From Leptothermofonsia sichuanensis E412 (lineage in GTDB: Bacteria; Cyanobacteriota; Cyanobacteriia; Leptolyngbyales; Leptolyngbyaceae): a stretch of DNA of 64,000 bases. The stretch spans positions 4,526,001 to 4,590,000 of the forward strand of contig NZ_CP072600.1 of NCBI RefSeq assembly GCF_019891175.1, given 5' to 3'. The notes under the pieces were generated by a model. The model had not been told where the DNA came from and ran no database searches. It saw only the letters and a list, made by a program, of their open reading frames with translations. This document shows positions 8,201 to 14,709 of the stretch, piece by piece; the stretch's first letter is position 1, and each line of letters opens with the position of its first letter. A program made the translations under genes and the position numbers.

Positions 8201-8561
8201 GATCGGCACCGTCTGCGTCCGCATGAGAACCGATTTCTCCTACTCCAACACCCTGGGCTGGAACACCTTCCCCGTGCCCACCCTCACGGAGCAAAACAAA
8301 GCCGACCTCACCCGCTGTGCCGAAGACATCCTGCTCGCCCGCGAACACTACTTCCCCGCCACCATTGCCGAAATGTACGACCCAGCCCGCATGGATACCG
8401 AGTTTCCCCTCGTGCGGGAAGCCCATGAACGCAATGACGAAACCCTAGAGCGTATCTACATCGGGCGGCGGTTCAAAAACGATACAGAACGACTAGAGAA
8501 GTTATTTGAGATGTATGTCAAGATGACCAGCCAGAAGACATCGTCGAAAAAGAAAAAATGA
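5202..8561 (+). CDS. MmeI-like adenine DNA methyltransferase with in-frame DUF559 nuclease insertion
   Basis: 1119 residues. SAM-binding motif I DPACGSGNF begins at residue 544 and catalytic motif IV NPPY is at 684-687, so this is an N6-adenine methyltransferase of the MmeI-like class I type. Residues 1-255 match the N-terminal region of such enzymes, 450-530 continue the helical spacer (HIGNLDWKQINPDIFGSM), and 880-1119 are the target-recognition and C-terminal parts. Between NGGLFD (about 255) and VPRFSKIARS (about 450), roughly 194 residues are inserted in frame: a repeat, a DUF559 nuclease domain, then a second repeat. Without it the length would be about 925 residues, normal for the family. 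I see no nuclease motif in its own N-terminus. Regions around 7.62-8.10 kb are more AT-rich than the flanks, suggesting a recombined recognition domain. Confidence 0.85.
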   Translation: MNAVEIEEAVSRLAESPFDPAEFPFAFLEAFGNKATTIKRLRSQGKDSTNQSDLGGVLQRHNIHLKVCVVGEVSATLSALRESPATARHKVKFILATDGISFEAENLVDGETVACDYPSFADHFGFFLPLAGITTVKQIRENAFDIKATGRLNRLYVELLKENPDWEQRPEEFNHFMARLIFCFFAEDTNIFPATAKGEGLFTSTIAQMSAGDASNTHEVLAEIFRAMATPLPQRQAAGIRRWAEGFPYVNGGLFDPHPLTPSPNSPHPLTPSPKEGEGGSASISPLSPPGRGAGGEGEYWEISPALKKKMTEVARQFRKKPTPSEDILWQALRGRKLEGRKFRRQQPIGAFVVDFFCGAERLIVEVDGGVHDSQQEADQQRQELLESLGLRVVRIRSELVEGDIEEALSIIRQAFGPHPLTPSPKSGEGEPDSISPLSPPGRGAGGEGQVPRFSKIARSYLLHIGNLDWKQINPDIFGSMIQAIAEDEERGALGMHYTSVPNILKVLNPLFLDDLRAQLAEAGDNPRKLLNLRKRLARIRVFDPACGSGNFLVIAYKEMRAIEAEINRRRGEPDRRSEIPLTNFRGIEIRHFACEIARLALIIAEYQCDVLYRGQRLALAEFLPLKNENWITCGNALRLDWLSLCPPTGTAVKLVAEDLFSTPLEQTEIEFENEGGETYLCGNPPYLGSTWQSAEQKDDLRLVFGGRTKTWKSLDYVAGWFMKAADYGTQTPSAAAFVATNSICQGQQVPILWPLIFATGHEIAFAHTSFKWANLASHNAGVTVVIVGISNHAGKVRRLFAVEATGETVVKEVETINAYLVAGANVIVEKASRPLAGIAVMDFGSKPVDGGNLFLNFSEKQQLIVSDESSSRFVRPYSNSEEFINGKQRFCLWIEDADLKDAQEVQEISKRLANVASMRKSSKKSQTNASAVFPHRFGEARHRSSKYTLVIPRVSSENRDYLPVGLVQGGTIIGDRNFALYDAPLWNMALIASRLHWVWIGTVCVRMRTDFSYSNTLGWNTFPVPTLTEQNKADLTRCAEDILLAREHYFPATIAEMYDPARMDTEFPLVREAHERNDETLERIYIGRRFKNDTERLEKLFEMYVKMTSQKTSSKKKK
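5969..6094. repeat. Family F palindromic repeat, copy 1, translated in frame
   Basis: It starts CCCTCATCCCCTAACCCC and ends CCGGGGGTGAGGG, so the outer ends are inverted, and it contains two inner hairpins (CCCCTTCTCCC/GGGAGAAGGGG and CCCCTCTCC/GGGAGAGGGG). Its first 30 bp are duplicated in tandem, adding exactly ten codons. Read in the host frame it gives PHPLTPSP, GEG and SPLSPPGRGAGGEG without a stop. Other copies are at 6452, 8674 (half) and 9274. Confidence 0.85.
6095..6451 (+). mobile_element. DUF559 (Vsr-fold) nuclease cassette inside the methyltransferase
   Basis: The segment encodes about 118 residues (299-416 of the host protein) and contains its own ATG at 6132, the likely start of an ancestral free-standing gene. 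The DUF559 signatures are PTPSEDILWQALRGR, RKFRRQQPIGAFVVDFF and LIVEVDGGVHD, with the Asp of VDFF and the Glu of VEVD as likely metal ligands of the PD-(D/E)XK-like site. All motif residues look intact. It is bracketed by two same-orientation family F repeats, so repeat plus gene plus repeat may have entered as one unit. Confidence 0.75.
6452..6547. repeat. Family F palindromic repeat, copy 2, translated in frame
   Basis: Same orientation and nearly the same sequence as copy 1: CCCTCATCCCC at the left, hairpin TTCTCCC/GGGAGAAG, then CCCCTCTCCC/GGGAGAGGGG, and GGGGGTGAGGG at the right. It encodes PHPLTPSP, GEGE and SPLSPPGRGAGGEG, after which the methyltransferase sequence resumes at VPRFSK. 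Direct-repeat flanking would allow precise excision by recombination. Confidence 0.85.
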
Positions 8562-8673
8562 GATAAGCTGGCAGGCATAATCCAAACAAAGTCAAAAGCC
8601 ATGCAAAAAGAGGTTGTCACTGCCTCACCGAAAACGATGTATAGCTATTCCAGATCTAAAAGAGATGTCTAAG

Positions 8674-8710
8674 CCCCTCGCCCGCTCTGGGAGAGGGGTT
8701 GGGGTGAGGG
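8674..8710. repeat. Family F repeat, partial copy 3
   Basis: Only the right half is present: CCCTCGCCC, then TGGGAGAGGGG, then GGGGTGAGGG. It lies between the methyltransferase stop and the MNT gene. The rest of 8562-8763 holds no gene; the apparent upstream extension of the MNT frame runs through this repeat. Confidence 0.7.
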
Positions 8711-8763
8711 CAAGTGTTGCAAAATCAATTCCAAGGACTATATGTCAAAATGCCAAGGGGGTA

Positions 8764-9120
8764 ATGATGATTGACCAACTAAAAATTTACCAGCGACTCA
8801 ACCTGACACCAGAGCAACTCGCTGCTTTCTGTAAACAGCACCATATCCTTGAGCTATCCCTATTCGGCTCTGTTTTACGTGACGACTTCAAGGCTGACAG
8901 TGATATCGATATGCTGGTAGTCTTTGACCATGGTGCCAACCCACACTTAAGCTTGATGGATCTAGTGGGCATAGAGTACCAGCTAGAAGATATGGTTGGA
9001 CGTAGCGTTGACCTGATCGAAAAGCGTTCCATTATGGATAGCAGCAACTGGATTCGGCGCAACACTATTTTGAACACTGCCCAAGTGATTTATGCAGCAA
9101 GACCCGTCCTATCTGCTTGA
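8764..9120 (+). CDS. MNT-type minimal nucleotidyltransferase (antitoxin of HEPN/MNT pair)
   Basis: 118 residues from ATG 8764, chosen because AAGGGGG sits just upstream and the longer frame (from 8614) runs through a repeat. The nucleotidyltransferase signature is GSVLRDD at about 35-41 followed by SDIDMLV at 46-52, giving the two catalytic Asp residues. MNT proteins of MntA type AMPylate and silence an adjacent HEPN RNase toxin. The HEPN start overlaps this stop (9092), the usual arrangement, but the HEPN frame ends after 18 codons. The antitoxin is therefore now an orphan. Confidence 0.85.
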   Translation: MMIDQLKIYQRLNLTPEQLAAFCKQHHILELSLFGSVLRDDFKADSDIDMLVVFDHGANPHLSLMDLVGIEYQLEDMVGRSVDLIEKRSIMDSSNWIRRNTILNTAQVIYAARPVLSA

Positions 9121-9148
9121 TATTGCTAAGGTTTGTCAGGAAAATTGA
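9092..9148 (+). pseudogene. Truncated HEPN (DUF86-like) toxin start
   Basis: ATG at 9092 overlaps the end of the MNT gene by 29 bp. The 18 codons (MQQDPSYLLDIAKVCQEN) match the usual opening of DUF86 HEPN proteins (M-x-x-D-x-x-Y-L-L-D), then a TGA at 9146-9148 ends the frame. The RNase motif RX4-6H and the rest of the roughly 110-residue domain are absent from the following sequence. The toxin has been removed by a rearrangement that brought in methyltransferase-like sequence. The family call rests on position and few residues. Confidence 0.6.
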
Positions 9149-9167
9149 CCCCTCATCAGCAGATTGC

Positions 9168-9271
9168 TTCTACCCTCACTGAGCAAAACCAAGCCGACCC
9201 CACCCGCTGCACCGAAGACATTCTCCTGGCTCGCGAACACGAATTCCCCGCCAACCTTGCCGAGATGCAAC
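9168..9271 (+). pseudogene. Duplicated fragment of a methyltransferase C-terminus
   Basis: About 104 bp encode TLTEQNQADPTRCTEDILL and LAREHEFPANLAEM, closely matching the host methyltransferase at 8273-8374 (TLTEQNKADLTRCAEDILL, LAREHYFPATIAEM). The two differ at scattered third and first codon positions, so this is a diverged paralogue's remnant rather than a recent copy. No start or motif I/IV is associated. It ends at a family F repeat. Confidence 0.7.
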
Positions 9272-9273
9272 AG

Positions 9274-9366
9274 CCCTCATCCCCCAGCCCCTTCTCCCAG
9301 GCCGGGAGAAGGGGAGCCAGATTACAAGTCCCTCTTCCAGCTTGGGAAAGGGATTTAGGGTGAGGG
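9274..9366. repeat. Family F palindromic repeat, copy 4 (diverged)
   Basis: CCCTCATCCCCCAGCCCCTT on the left, hairpin TTCTCCC/GGGAGAAG, a diverged second half TTCCAGCTTGGGAA, and TTAGGGTGAGGG on the right. It borders the methyltransferase fragment. With copy 3 it brackets the MNT/HEPN remnant much as copies 1 and 2 bracket the DUF559 domain. Confidence 0.75.
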
Positions 9367-9483
9367 TCATCGGCAAAAGTGCTCTGCTAGCAGGATACGA
9401 GCAAGAAATTAACCAGATGCAAAAATTAGCCATAATGACTTCTATCCATAATGACTTCTATGAGTACTTGCTCTTATGCAACC

Positions 9484-10089
9484 ATGACCTATACTCCAGC
9501 CCAAATCCTCACCGTCGATCGCTTCATTGCCGACTATGGCGATGATTCTCGCTATGAGTTGGCTGATAGAGAACTGATTGACATGGAACTCACAAGTCCC
9601 CACGAAACGGTGAGTGGTAAGCTAGCCATGCAAATTGGCATCGCCATTACAAACGCCAACTATCCCTGGTTTATTCCGCGCACTTGCCTGATTCAGCCCT
9701 TTGTAGAGGTTGCCACTGCTCGTCGCCCTGATGTTGTGGTTCTGGACGAAACCTTTTTGGTGAATGAACCCCGGTGGCAGCGAGAACCCGTGATTACCTT
9801 GGGGCGATCGATCAAGCTGGTGGTTGAAGTGGTCAGCACCAATTGGGAAACAGACTATGCCCGTAAGGTCGAAGAATATGCACTCTTTGGCATTCCCGAA
9901 TATTGGATTGTTGATTATCGTGGACTGGGGGGCACTCGCTTCATCAGTAAACCTAAACAACCGACCTTCACCGTATGCCTATTGGACGGGGAGGAATATT
10001 GTCAGCAGCAATATCGCCTTGGGGAGAAGATCTCATCAGGATTGTTACCCAATTTACAACTTCGATTAGATGATGTTTTGCCTCACTAA
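9484..10089 (+). CDS. Uma2-family (DUF820) putative endonuclease
   Basis: 201 residues from the ATG at 9484 (MTYTPAQ); an in-frame ATG at 9451 adds eleven unlike residues. The Uma2 core is visible: RYELADRELIDMELTSPHE, RRPDVVVLD, LVVEVVS, and the Lys-containing ARKVEEYALFGIPEYWIVD. These carry the Glu/Asp/Glu-x-Lys-type residues of the PD-(D/E)XK fold. The family is greatly expanded in cyanobacteria and its role is unproven. It lies 12 bp before the helicase ATG, so co-transcription is likely, but it may be a passenger in the island. Confidence 0.85.
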   Translation: MTYTPAQILTVDRFIADYGDDSRYELADRELIDMELTSPHETVSGKLAMQIGIAITNANYPWFIPRTCLIQPFVEVATARRPDVVVLDETFLVNEPRWQREPVITLGRSIKLVVEVVSTNWETDYARKVEEYALFGIPEYWIVDYRGLGGTRFISKPKQPTFTVCLLDGEEYCQQQYRLGEKISSGLLPNLQLRLDDVLPH

Positions 10090-10101
10090 AACGGTCAATC
10101 C

Positions 10102-11823
10102 ATGAGCAACCCGATCGCAATCCCCGCCGTTTCCGTCACCTACGCCCAAGACGGCACCTCCACCCAAGCCAACGCCCTGGGGATGCGCCCCATGCAGGAA
10201 CGCGCCTACCAAAAGCGCGGTGAACAATATCTCCTGATCAAATCACCCCCCGCCTCCGGCAAAAGTCGGGCACTGATGTTCATCGCTCTGGATAAGCTGG
10301 AAAACCAGGGTCTCAAACAGGCGATCATTGTGGTGCCCGAAAAATCGATCGGCGCTAGCTTTCACAACGAACCCCTGAGCAAGTATGGCTTTTGGGCCGA
10401 TTGGGTGGTCGAACCCCGCTGGAACCTCTGCGATGCTCCCGGCGGCGATAACGGCGGTAAAGTCGATGCGGTGAAAAAATTCCTAGAAAGCGATGCCAAG
10501 GTGCTGGTCTGCACCCATGCCACCTTTCGCTTTGCCGTGGATCGGTTTGGGGTAGAGGTGTTGGACGATCGCCTGATCGCCGTCGATGAATTCCACCATG
10601 TTTCCGCCAACCCTGATAACAAGCTCGGCGATCATATCCGCCAACTCATGGCCCGCGACAAAACCCACATCGTCGCCATGACGGGTTCCTACTTCCGGGG
10701 CGATGCGGTCGCCGTGCTGCACCCCGATGACGAAGCCCGCTTTGAAACCGTTACCTACACCTACTACGAACAACTCAACGGCTACCAATACCTGAAGCAA
10801 CTCGACATCGGCTACTACTTCTACGCTGGTCGCTACAGCGACGAAATCACGCAGGTGCTCAACCCCAACGAGAAAACCATTCTGCACATTCCCAACGTCA
10901 ACTCCCGCGAAAGCACCAAAGACAAAATCCGTGAAGTCGAACATATTATCGAAGCACTGGGGGAATGGCAGGGTACCGACTCCCAAACGGGATTTCAACT
11001 CGTCAAAACGGCTGATGGTAAGCTACTCAAAATTGCCGATCTAGTGGACGATGACCCCAGCAAGCGCGATAAAGTCGTTGCCGCCCTCAAAGACCCCGCC
11101 CACAAACACAACCGCGACCATGTGGATATCATCATCGCCCTGGGTATGGCCAAGGAAGGCTTCGACTGGATCTGGTGTGAACACGCCCTCACCGTGGGCT
11201 ACCGCTCCAGCCTGACGGAAATTATCCAAATCATCGGACGCGCCACCCGCGATGCCCCCGGCAAAACCCGCGCCCGCTTCACCAACTTGATCGCCGAACC
11301 CGATGCCAGCGAGGAAGCCGTGACCGAGGCGGTGAATGATACCCTCAAGGCGATCGCCGCCAGCCTGCTGATGGAACAAGTCCTCGCCCCCCGCTTTGAA
11401 TTCAAACCCAAGCGCCCCGATAATCAGCCCACTCCCGGCTTTGACTACGGCGAGGGCGGCTACGATGCAAACAAATGCAACGTCGGGGTAAATCCTGAGA
11501 CGGGGCAGATTCAGATTGAAATTAAGGGACTTGCAGAACCCAAGAGTCCAGAAGCGACCCGCATCTGTCGCGAAGACTTGACCGAACTGGTGACCGCGTT
11601 TGTCCAAGACAAGCCCGCCCTCGAACGGGGCCTCTTCGACGAAGAACTGGTCCCTGAAGAACTAACCCAAGTCCGGATGGGCAAAATCGTCAAAGAGAAA
11701 TTCCCAAATTTAGATGCAGAAGATCAAGAAGCGGTGCGTCAACATGCGATCGCCACCCTCAACCTGGTGCAACAGGCTAAAAAAGAAGTGATTTACTGCT
11801 GCGATCACTCCAGCGGGCATTGA
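10102..11823 (+). CDS. Superfamily 2 DEAD/DEAH-type helicase, C-terminally truncated
   Basis: 573 residues. Motif I is PASGKSR (50-56), motif II DEFHH (162-166), motif III TGS, and motif VI QIIGRATR (from 376). This is a complete SF2 ATPase core; a C-terminal region with RMGKIVKEKFP follows. The last ten residues after QQAKKEV (IYCCDHSSGH) look foreign, and the next frame begins in the middle of a GIY-YIG protein. A deletion therefore probably removed the helicase C-terminus. Its place next to an adenine methyltransferase suggests ATP-driven DNA translocation in a restriction-type system (inference). Confidence 0.85.
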   Translation: MSNPIAIPAVSVTYAQDGTSTQANALGMRPMQERAYQKRGEQYLLIKSPPASGKSRALMFIALDKLENQGLKQAIIVVPEKSIGASFHNEPLSKYGFWADWVVEPRWNLCDAPGGDNGGKVDAVKKFLESDAKVLVCTHATFRFAVDRFGVEVLDDRLIAVDEFHHVSANPDNKLGDHIRQLMARDKTHIVAMTGSYFRGDAVAVLHPDDEARFETVTYTYYEQLNGYQYLKQLDIGYYFYAGRYSDEITQVLNPNEKTILHIPNVNSRESTKDKIREVEHIIEALGEWQGTDSQTGFQLVKTADGKLLKIADLVDDDPSKRDKVVAALKDPAHKHNRDHVDIIIALGMAKEGFDWIWCEHALTVGYRSSLTEIIQIIGRATRDAPGKTRARFTNLIAEPDASEEAVTEAVNDTLKAIAASLLMEQVLAPRFEFKPKRPDNQPTPGFDYGEGGYDANKCNVGVNPETGQIQIEIKGLAEPKSPEATRICREDLTELVTAFVQDKPALERGLFDEELVPEELTQVRMGKIVKEKFPNLDAEDQEAVRQHAIATLNLVQQAKKEVIYCCDHSSGH

Positions 11824-12311
11824 ACAAAGACAAAACCAGCCGCCGTATTACCAAACCTGAAACAGATTTCGGACCCCTATTTTCGCATGTTGAAGCAGAA
11901 GATGACTTGCCGACTGGCTATATTTACGTACTCAGAAGCCAATCTGATGATCCCTTCATTACCGGGAATCGGTCAGTCATTCATAAAATCGGTGTAACAG
12001 GTGGCGATGTCAAAACCCGAATTGCGAATGCCAAGCAAGACCCAACCTATCTGCTTGCAGACGTGGAAATCGTCGCAACCTTCAAACTGGCAAATATCAA
12101 TCGAAAAAAACTTGAGACAGTTCTTCACAATTTTTTTGACCATACTCGATTAGATGTCCAGTTGCAGGATCGTTTTGGCATCGCCGTAAAACCCAGAGAA
12201 TGGTTTCTGGTTCCACTAGAGGCAATTGAGGAGGCGATTGAAAAAGTTAAGGAAGGAACAATCGACCAATTTCGATACGATCCGCAATCAGCAAGTCTGA
12301 CACGCTTGTAA
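11820..12311 (+). CDS. GIY-YIG / T5orf172-like nuclease, N-terminally truncated
   Basis: 163 residues from a TTG overlapping the helicase stop (ATTGA), which allows translational coupling. The nuclease core is present: TGYIYVLRS (GIY strand), IHKIGVTGG (YIG-like strand), RIANAK (Arg) and a Glu-containing REWFLVPLEAIEEA. Related proteins I know are much longer, with roughly 200 or more residues before this domain, and carry KDxxGRRITEP-like sequence just where this frame begins (NKDKTSRRITKPE). The start is thus probably a deletion scar. The catalytic part looks intact. Nuclease activity is inferred from family. Confidence 0.75.
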   Translation: MNKDKTSRRITKPETDFGPLFSHVEAEDDLPTGYIYVLRSQSDDPFITGNRSVIHKIGVTGGDVKTRIANAKQDPTYLLADVEIVATFKLANINRKKLETVLHNFFDHTRLDVQLQDRFGIAVKPREWFLVPLEAIEEAIEKVKEGTIDQFRYDPQSASLTRL

Positions 12312-12397
12312 TTTCTCCAAAAGAGTAACTGTCACGAGGAAAATGATTAGAGAGCAAACGAAATGCACTTGCCAAGCGAGATAACAAATCGTTGGTG

Positions 12398-12439
12398 TAA
12401 CCTCTCCGCAGGAGTTGGGAGCCGACCGTTGAGAGGTTA
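12398..12439. terminator. Hairpin downstream of the defence operon
   Basis: TAACCTCTC and GAGAGGTTA are exact inverted copies, with a second small GC-rich hairpin in the 24-base loop. It lies 86 bp past the last defence gene. There is no T-tract, so termination is only a possibility. Confidence 0.35.
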
Positions 12440-12522
12440 TCTGTGAGCCTCTAGAGTAATCGGCGGCGGCTCATCTCAATCGATAGCGTTTTTGAATCCA
12501 GACCTGACAGAAGAGGGTTAAA

Positions 12523-12584
12523 GTCTGTCCGAAAACTTCCTCAGTCCGGATTTGGGCTTCGTCTGTTGGGGCTGGATAGGGTTT
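12523..12584. repeat. Family A repeat, degenerate copy 2
   Basis: GTCCGAAAACTTCCTCAGTC on the left keeps the family sequence, as does TTTGGGCTTCGTC in the centre, but the right arm has decayed to GGGGCTGGATAGGG. It lies in the 573-bp gap between the defence operon and the lipoprotein gene. Confidence 0.55.
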
Positions 12585-12587
12585 AAG

Positions 12588-12765
12588 ATCCATTGGCGCA
12601 GCCTGCCCAGAGGGCATAGAGCACCAGGAGTCTGCTTTGTGTCCGCAGGAGTATGGATTGATTAAGATAAGATGCCGTACTAAACAACCACAAAGACACA
12701 AAGAGCACAAAGAGCACAAAGAACTTGCTTTGTGTCTTTTGTGCCTTCGTGGTTATTTTTACCAG
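12588..12765. repeat. Family C repeat cluster (CACAAAG type)
   Basis: It holds CCATTGGCGCAGCCTGCCC, then AACCACAAAGACACAAAG with three tandem AGCACAAAG-type units, and an inverted arm CTTTGTGTCTTTTGTGCC. The first part is the reverse complement of the segments at 31.05 and 62.65 kb. No gene is visible between 12312 and 12885. Confidence 0.6.
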
Positions 12766-12885
12766 TTATTAAATCCCCGATCCTTGGCCAACAAAAATTG
12801 ATGTCGATTATTTAACTTACCTGAGCGGGATAATCTGGTAGGGTTAGGAAAACGTTGTAAGCCACGCACACTTCAGGAGACTCCG

Positions 12886-13398
12886 ATGACTTCCTTTAAC
12901 TGGCGCAAAGTCCTTGCGCCAATTGTGTTATCTGTGTTGTTGTTGGTTAGTGGATGCGCTCCCCAGGCCCCTTCCCAATTCTCCCAGGCCCAGCAGGAGA
13001 GTACCCAGAGGGGCGCGCAACCAGCCGTTGCCAAAGATGCCGAACCGGGCAGTAGCTTTAATAAATTTTTCCCAAAATCCGGGAATGGTTATGAGCGTGT
13101 CTTTACCCAGGAGAAAAAAGGATTTGCGGAAGCAAAACTAAAGAAAGACGGCAAGGATCTGGCGATGCTGGCTATTTCGGACACCATTAGCCTGCCGACA
13201 GCCGCCAAGAAGTTTCAAAACAGCCAGACCCGGATTGCCAATTATCCCTCTATGGAAATTGGCAATACCCAAACGGCTGTTTTAGTCGGCGATCGCTTCC
13301 AGGTCAAAGTCCTTTCCCGCGATCCCTCCTTTACCCCAGCAGACCGCAAGGAATGGATTCAAAAATTTGACCTGAATGGACTGGCAAAACTGAAGTAA
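12886..13398 (+). CDS. Putative lipoprotein of unknown function
   Basis: 170 residues. The signal peptide (KVLAPIVLSVLLLVSGC) ends in an LVSGC lipobox with acylated Cys at about 25, followed by a Pro/Gln-rich linker and a mixed domain from about 60 to 170 (SFNKFFPKSGNGYERVFTQE). AGGAG lies 6 bases before the ATG. It should be anchored to a membrane facing the periplasm or lumen. The next gene follows 12 bp later, so they likely form an operon. Family not recognised beyond a cyanobacterial secreted type. Confidence 0.8.
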   Translation: MTSFNWRKVLAPIVLSVLLLVSGCAPQAPSQFSQAQQESTQRGAQPAVAKDAEPGSSFNKFFPKSGNGYERVFTQEKKGFAEAKLKKDGKDLAMLAISDTISLPTAAKKFQNSQTRIANYPSMEIGNTQTAVLVGDRFQVKVLSRDPSFTPADRKEWIQKFDLNGLAKLK

Positions 13399-13410
13399 AG
13401 AGGGAAATCT

Positions 13411-14298
13411 ATGAGCAAGCCCATTTACGAATTGGTGGATGAATTGCCAACGGGCGGTTTGACGGTGATGGCACTGCGATCGCTGGATTTTGTCATTCCC
13501 GGACAGTGGCAAAATCTGGTTGGGTTCAAGAACACCATTAAAGCTGTGACTGGCGAAACAGATGAAAGTTTGATCCAGCAAATTGGCGATCGCGCCGTTT
13601 ATCTCTATAACGACAAGTCTCAGGGCTATCAACGTGCCCTGTGGCTTTACCAGACAGTGGACAGTGCGGCAACGGCTCTGGGTTACGCGGCAGCCGCAAA
13701 TAAAGTTGGTGAAGGAATTTCCTTTCTGGGTTTTCTGGATAAACTGACCCCCAAGCCGGAAAAAGCACAAAGTATTGACCTTACGGTCAAACTGGTGACG
13801 GAACTGGTGGCGTTCTGTCAGATCAATGGCATCCCTGGAGACAGCATTGGCGATTTTCTGGCATCCCTGGGGGACTACAGCGGTGAATCGCTGATGCGGA
13901 TGACTGCCCTGATTTGCTTTGATGGGCTGATTCCACTCGGCCCCTCATTCATTGAAAAAGCTCTGTCTACCATGGGTGCCCTCAGCCCGACTGAACTGGA
14001 GCAGAATCAGACGTTTAAGGGGGTGAACGAATTGATCCCCGGTGGGGACTCTGCCGGTAAATTGGGTTTTATCAACCAGAGCTTTGACTCGGTCAAAGGC
14101 TGGATGAGTGGGTTTGTCTCTTCTAAGGGGCTGACCCAGGAAAATGTGGTGGATAACCTGATGAAGTTCGTCGATGTGTCCAAAGATAAGCTGGACTACC
14201 TGGGTGCTTTCCTGGATATCACCGTCAAGTACTACTCCCATACCGGGACACAGACCCTTGCCCGTCGGTTAATTGAACGGGCAGTCGCCGAGATCTAG
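13411..14298 (+). CDS. Conserved hypothetical protein, helical
   Basis: 295 residues, with AGAGGG a few bases before the ATG. No signal peptide; the sequence is largely helical with moderately hydrophobic stretches (ALGYAAAANKVGEGISFLGF) and no catalytic motif I recognise. It is probably co-transcribed with the lipoprotein gene 12 bp upstream, so a joint envelope-related function is possible. No family assigned. Confidence 0.75.
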   Translation: MSKPIYELVDELPTGGLTVMALRSLDFVIPGQWQNLVGFKNTIKAVTGETDESLIQQIGDRAVYLYNDKSQGYQRALWLYQTVDSAATALGYAAAANKVGEGISFLGFLDKLTPKPEKAQSIDLTVKLVTELVAFCQINGIPGDSIGDFLASLGDYSGESLMRMTALICFDGLIPLGPSFIEKALSTMGALSPTELEQNQTFKGVNELIPGGDSAGKLGFINQSFDSVKGWMSGFVSSKGLTQENVVDNLMKFVDVSKDKLDYLGAFLDITVKYYSHTGTQTLARRLIERAVAEI

Positions 14299-14326
14299 AG
14301 ATTACTCTCCGGCAGCGATGGCGAGC

Positions 14327-14575
14327 CTATTGGGAGTGTGAACAGGGTTTCTGTGGGAAACTCTGTTCACACTCCTCAGCCTCCTCTCCCAGATCTTCTA
14401 CGGCTCTCCAGCCCAGGCGTTCTAAATTTCTCTCCTGCCCACAAATCACGGTGTTATGGGCAGGACAGAAAATGACCACACTATCTGCATCTATCGATCG
14501 CACAAAGCATTCCGTTAATAGCCTGTTCTGGCGATCGCACACAACCCGTTGTCCTACCTTCCAGCTTTTCATCAT
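14327..14575 (-). CDS. Small conserved hypothetical protein
   Basis: 82 residues from the ATG at 14575 (MMKSWKVGQRVVCDRQNR); a longer frame reaches 14656 but that part lacks protein-like character. The core SWKVGQRVV and DSVVIFCPAHNTVICGQ suggests a compact beta-rich domain with three Cys. The last 15 codons overlap a strong hairpin shared with the convergent gene, so the true protein may once have been shorter. Function unknown. Confidence 0.55.
   Translation of the reverse strand: MMKSWKVGQRVVCDRQNRLLTECFVRSIDADSVVIFCPAHNTVICGQERNLERLGWRAVEDLGEEAEECEQSFPQKPCSHSQ
14333..14375. terminator. Bidirectional hairpin between convergent genes
   Basis: GGAGTGTGAACAG pairs exactly with CTGTTCACACTCC and the stem continues as GGTTTC/GGAAAC around a TGTG loop, about 19 bp of stem. 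It lies 35 bp after the 13411-14298 stop and inside the 3' end of the minus-strand small gene. It probably ends transcription from both sides, though neither side has a long T-run. Confidence 0.55.
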
Positions 14576-14709
14576 CAATCCATCCATGCCGAACGCTACT
14601 ATCCAGACCTTACGGTGAAGGGTAGTGTCTCTACTTCGTTCGGCAGTACTATCCAACCAGATGAAGCGGCATAACCTGAATGGGTGATCTGGCAGTACTG
14701 TCCCCCCTC

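Noticed and set aside
8614-8763. N-terminal extension of the MNT gene
   Set aside because: It translates a partial family F repeat; a good Shine-Dalgarno precedes the ATG at 8764.
9133-9363. Plus-strand frame including the methyltransferase-like fragment
   Set aside because: Start is TTG inside the HEPN remnant and the end is a repeat; treated as a pseudogene fragment, not a gene.
10483-11607. Long antisense frames opposite the helicase
   Set aside because: Glycine/valine-rich shadows of GC-biased coding DNA; the helicase motifs on the + strand are unambiguous.
5202-12311. Assignment of the island to BREX or DISARM
   Set aside because: No PglZ, BrxL, DrmB (DUF1998) or PLD-type DrmC protein is encoded here.
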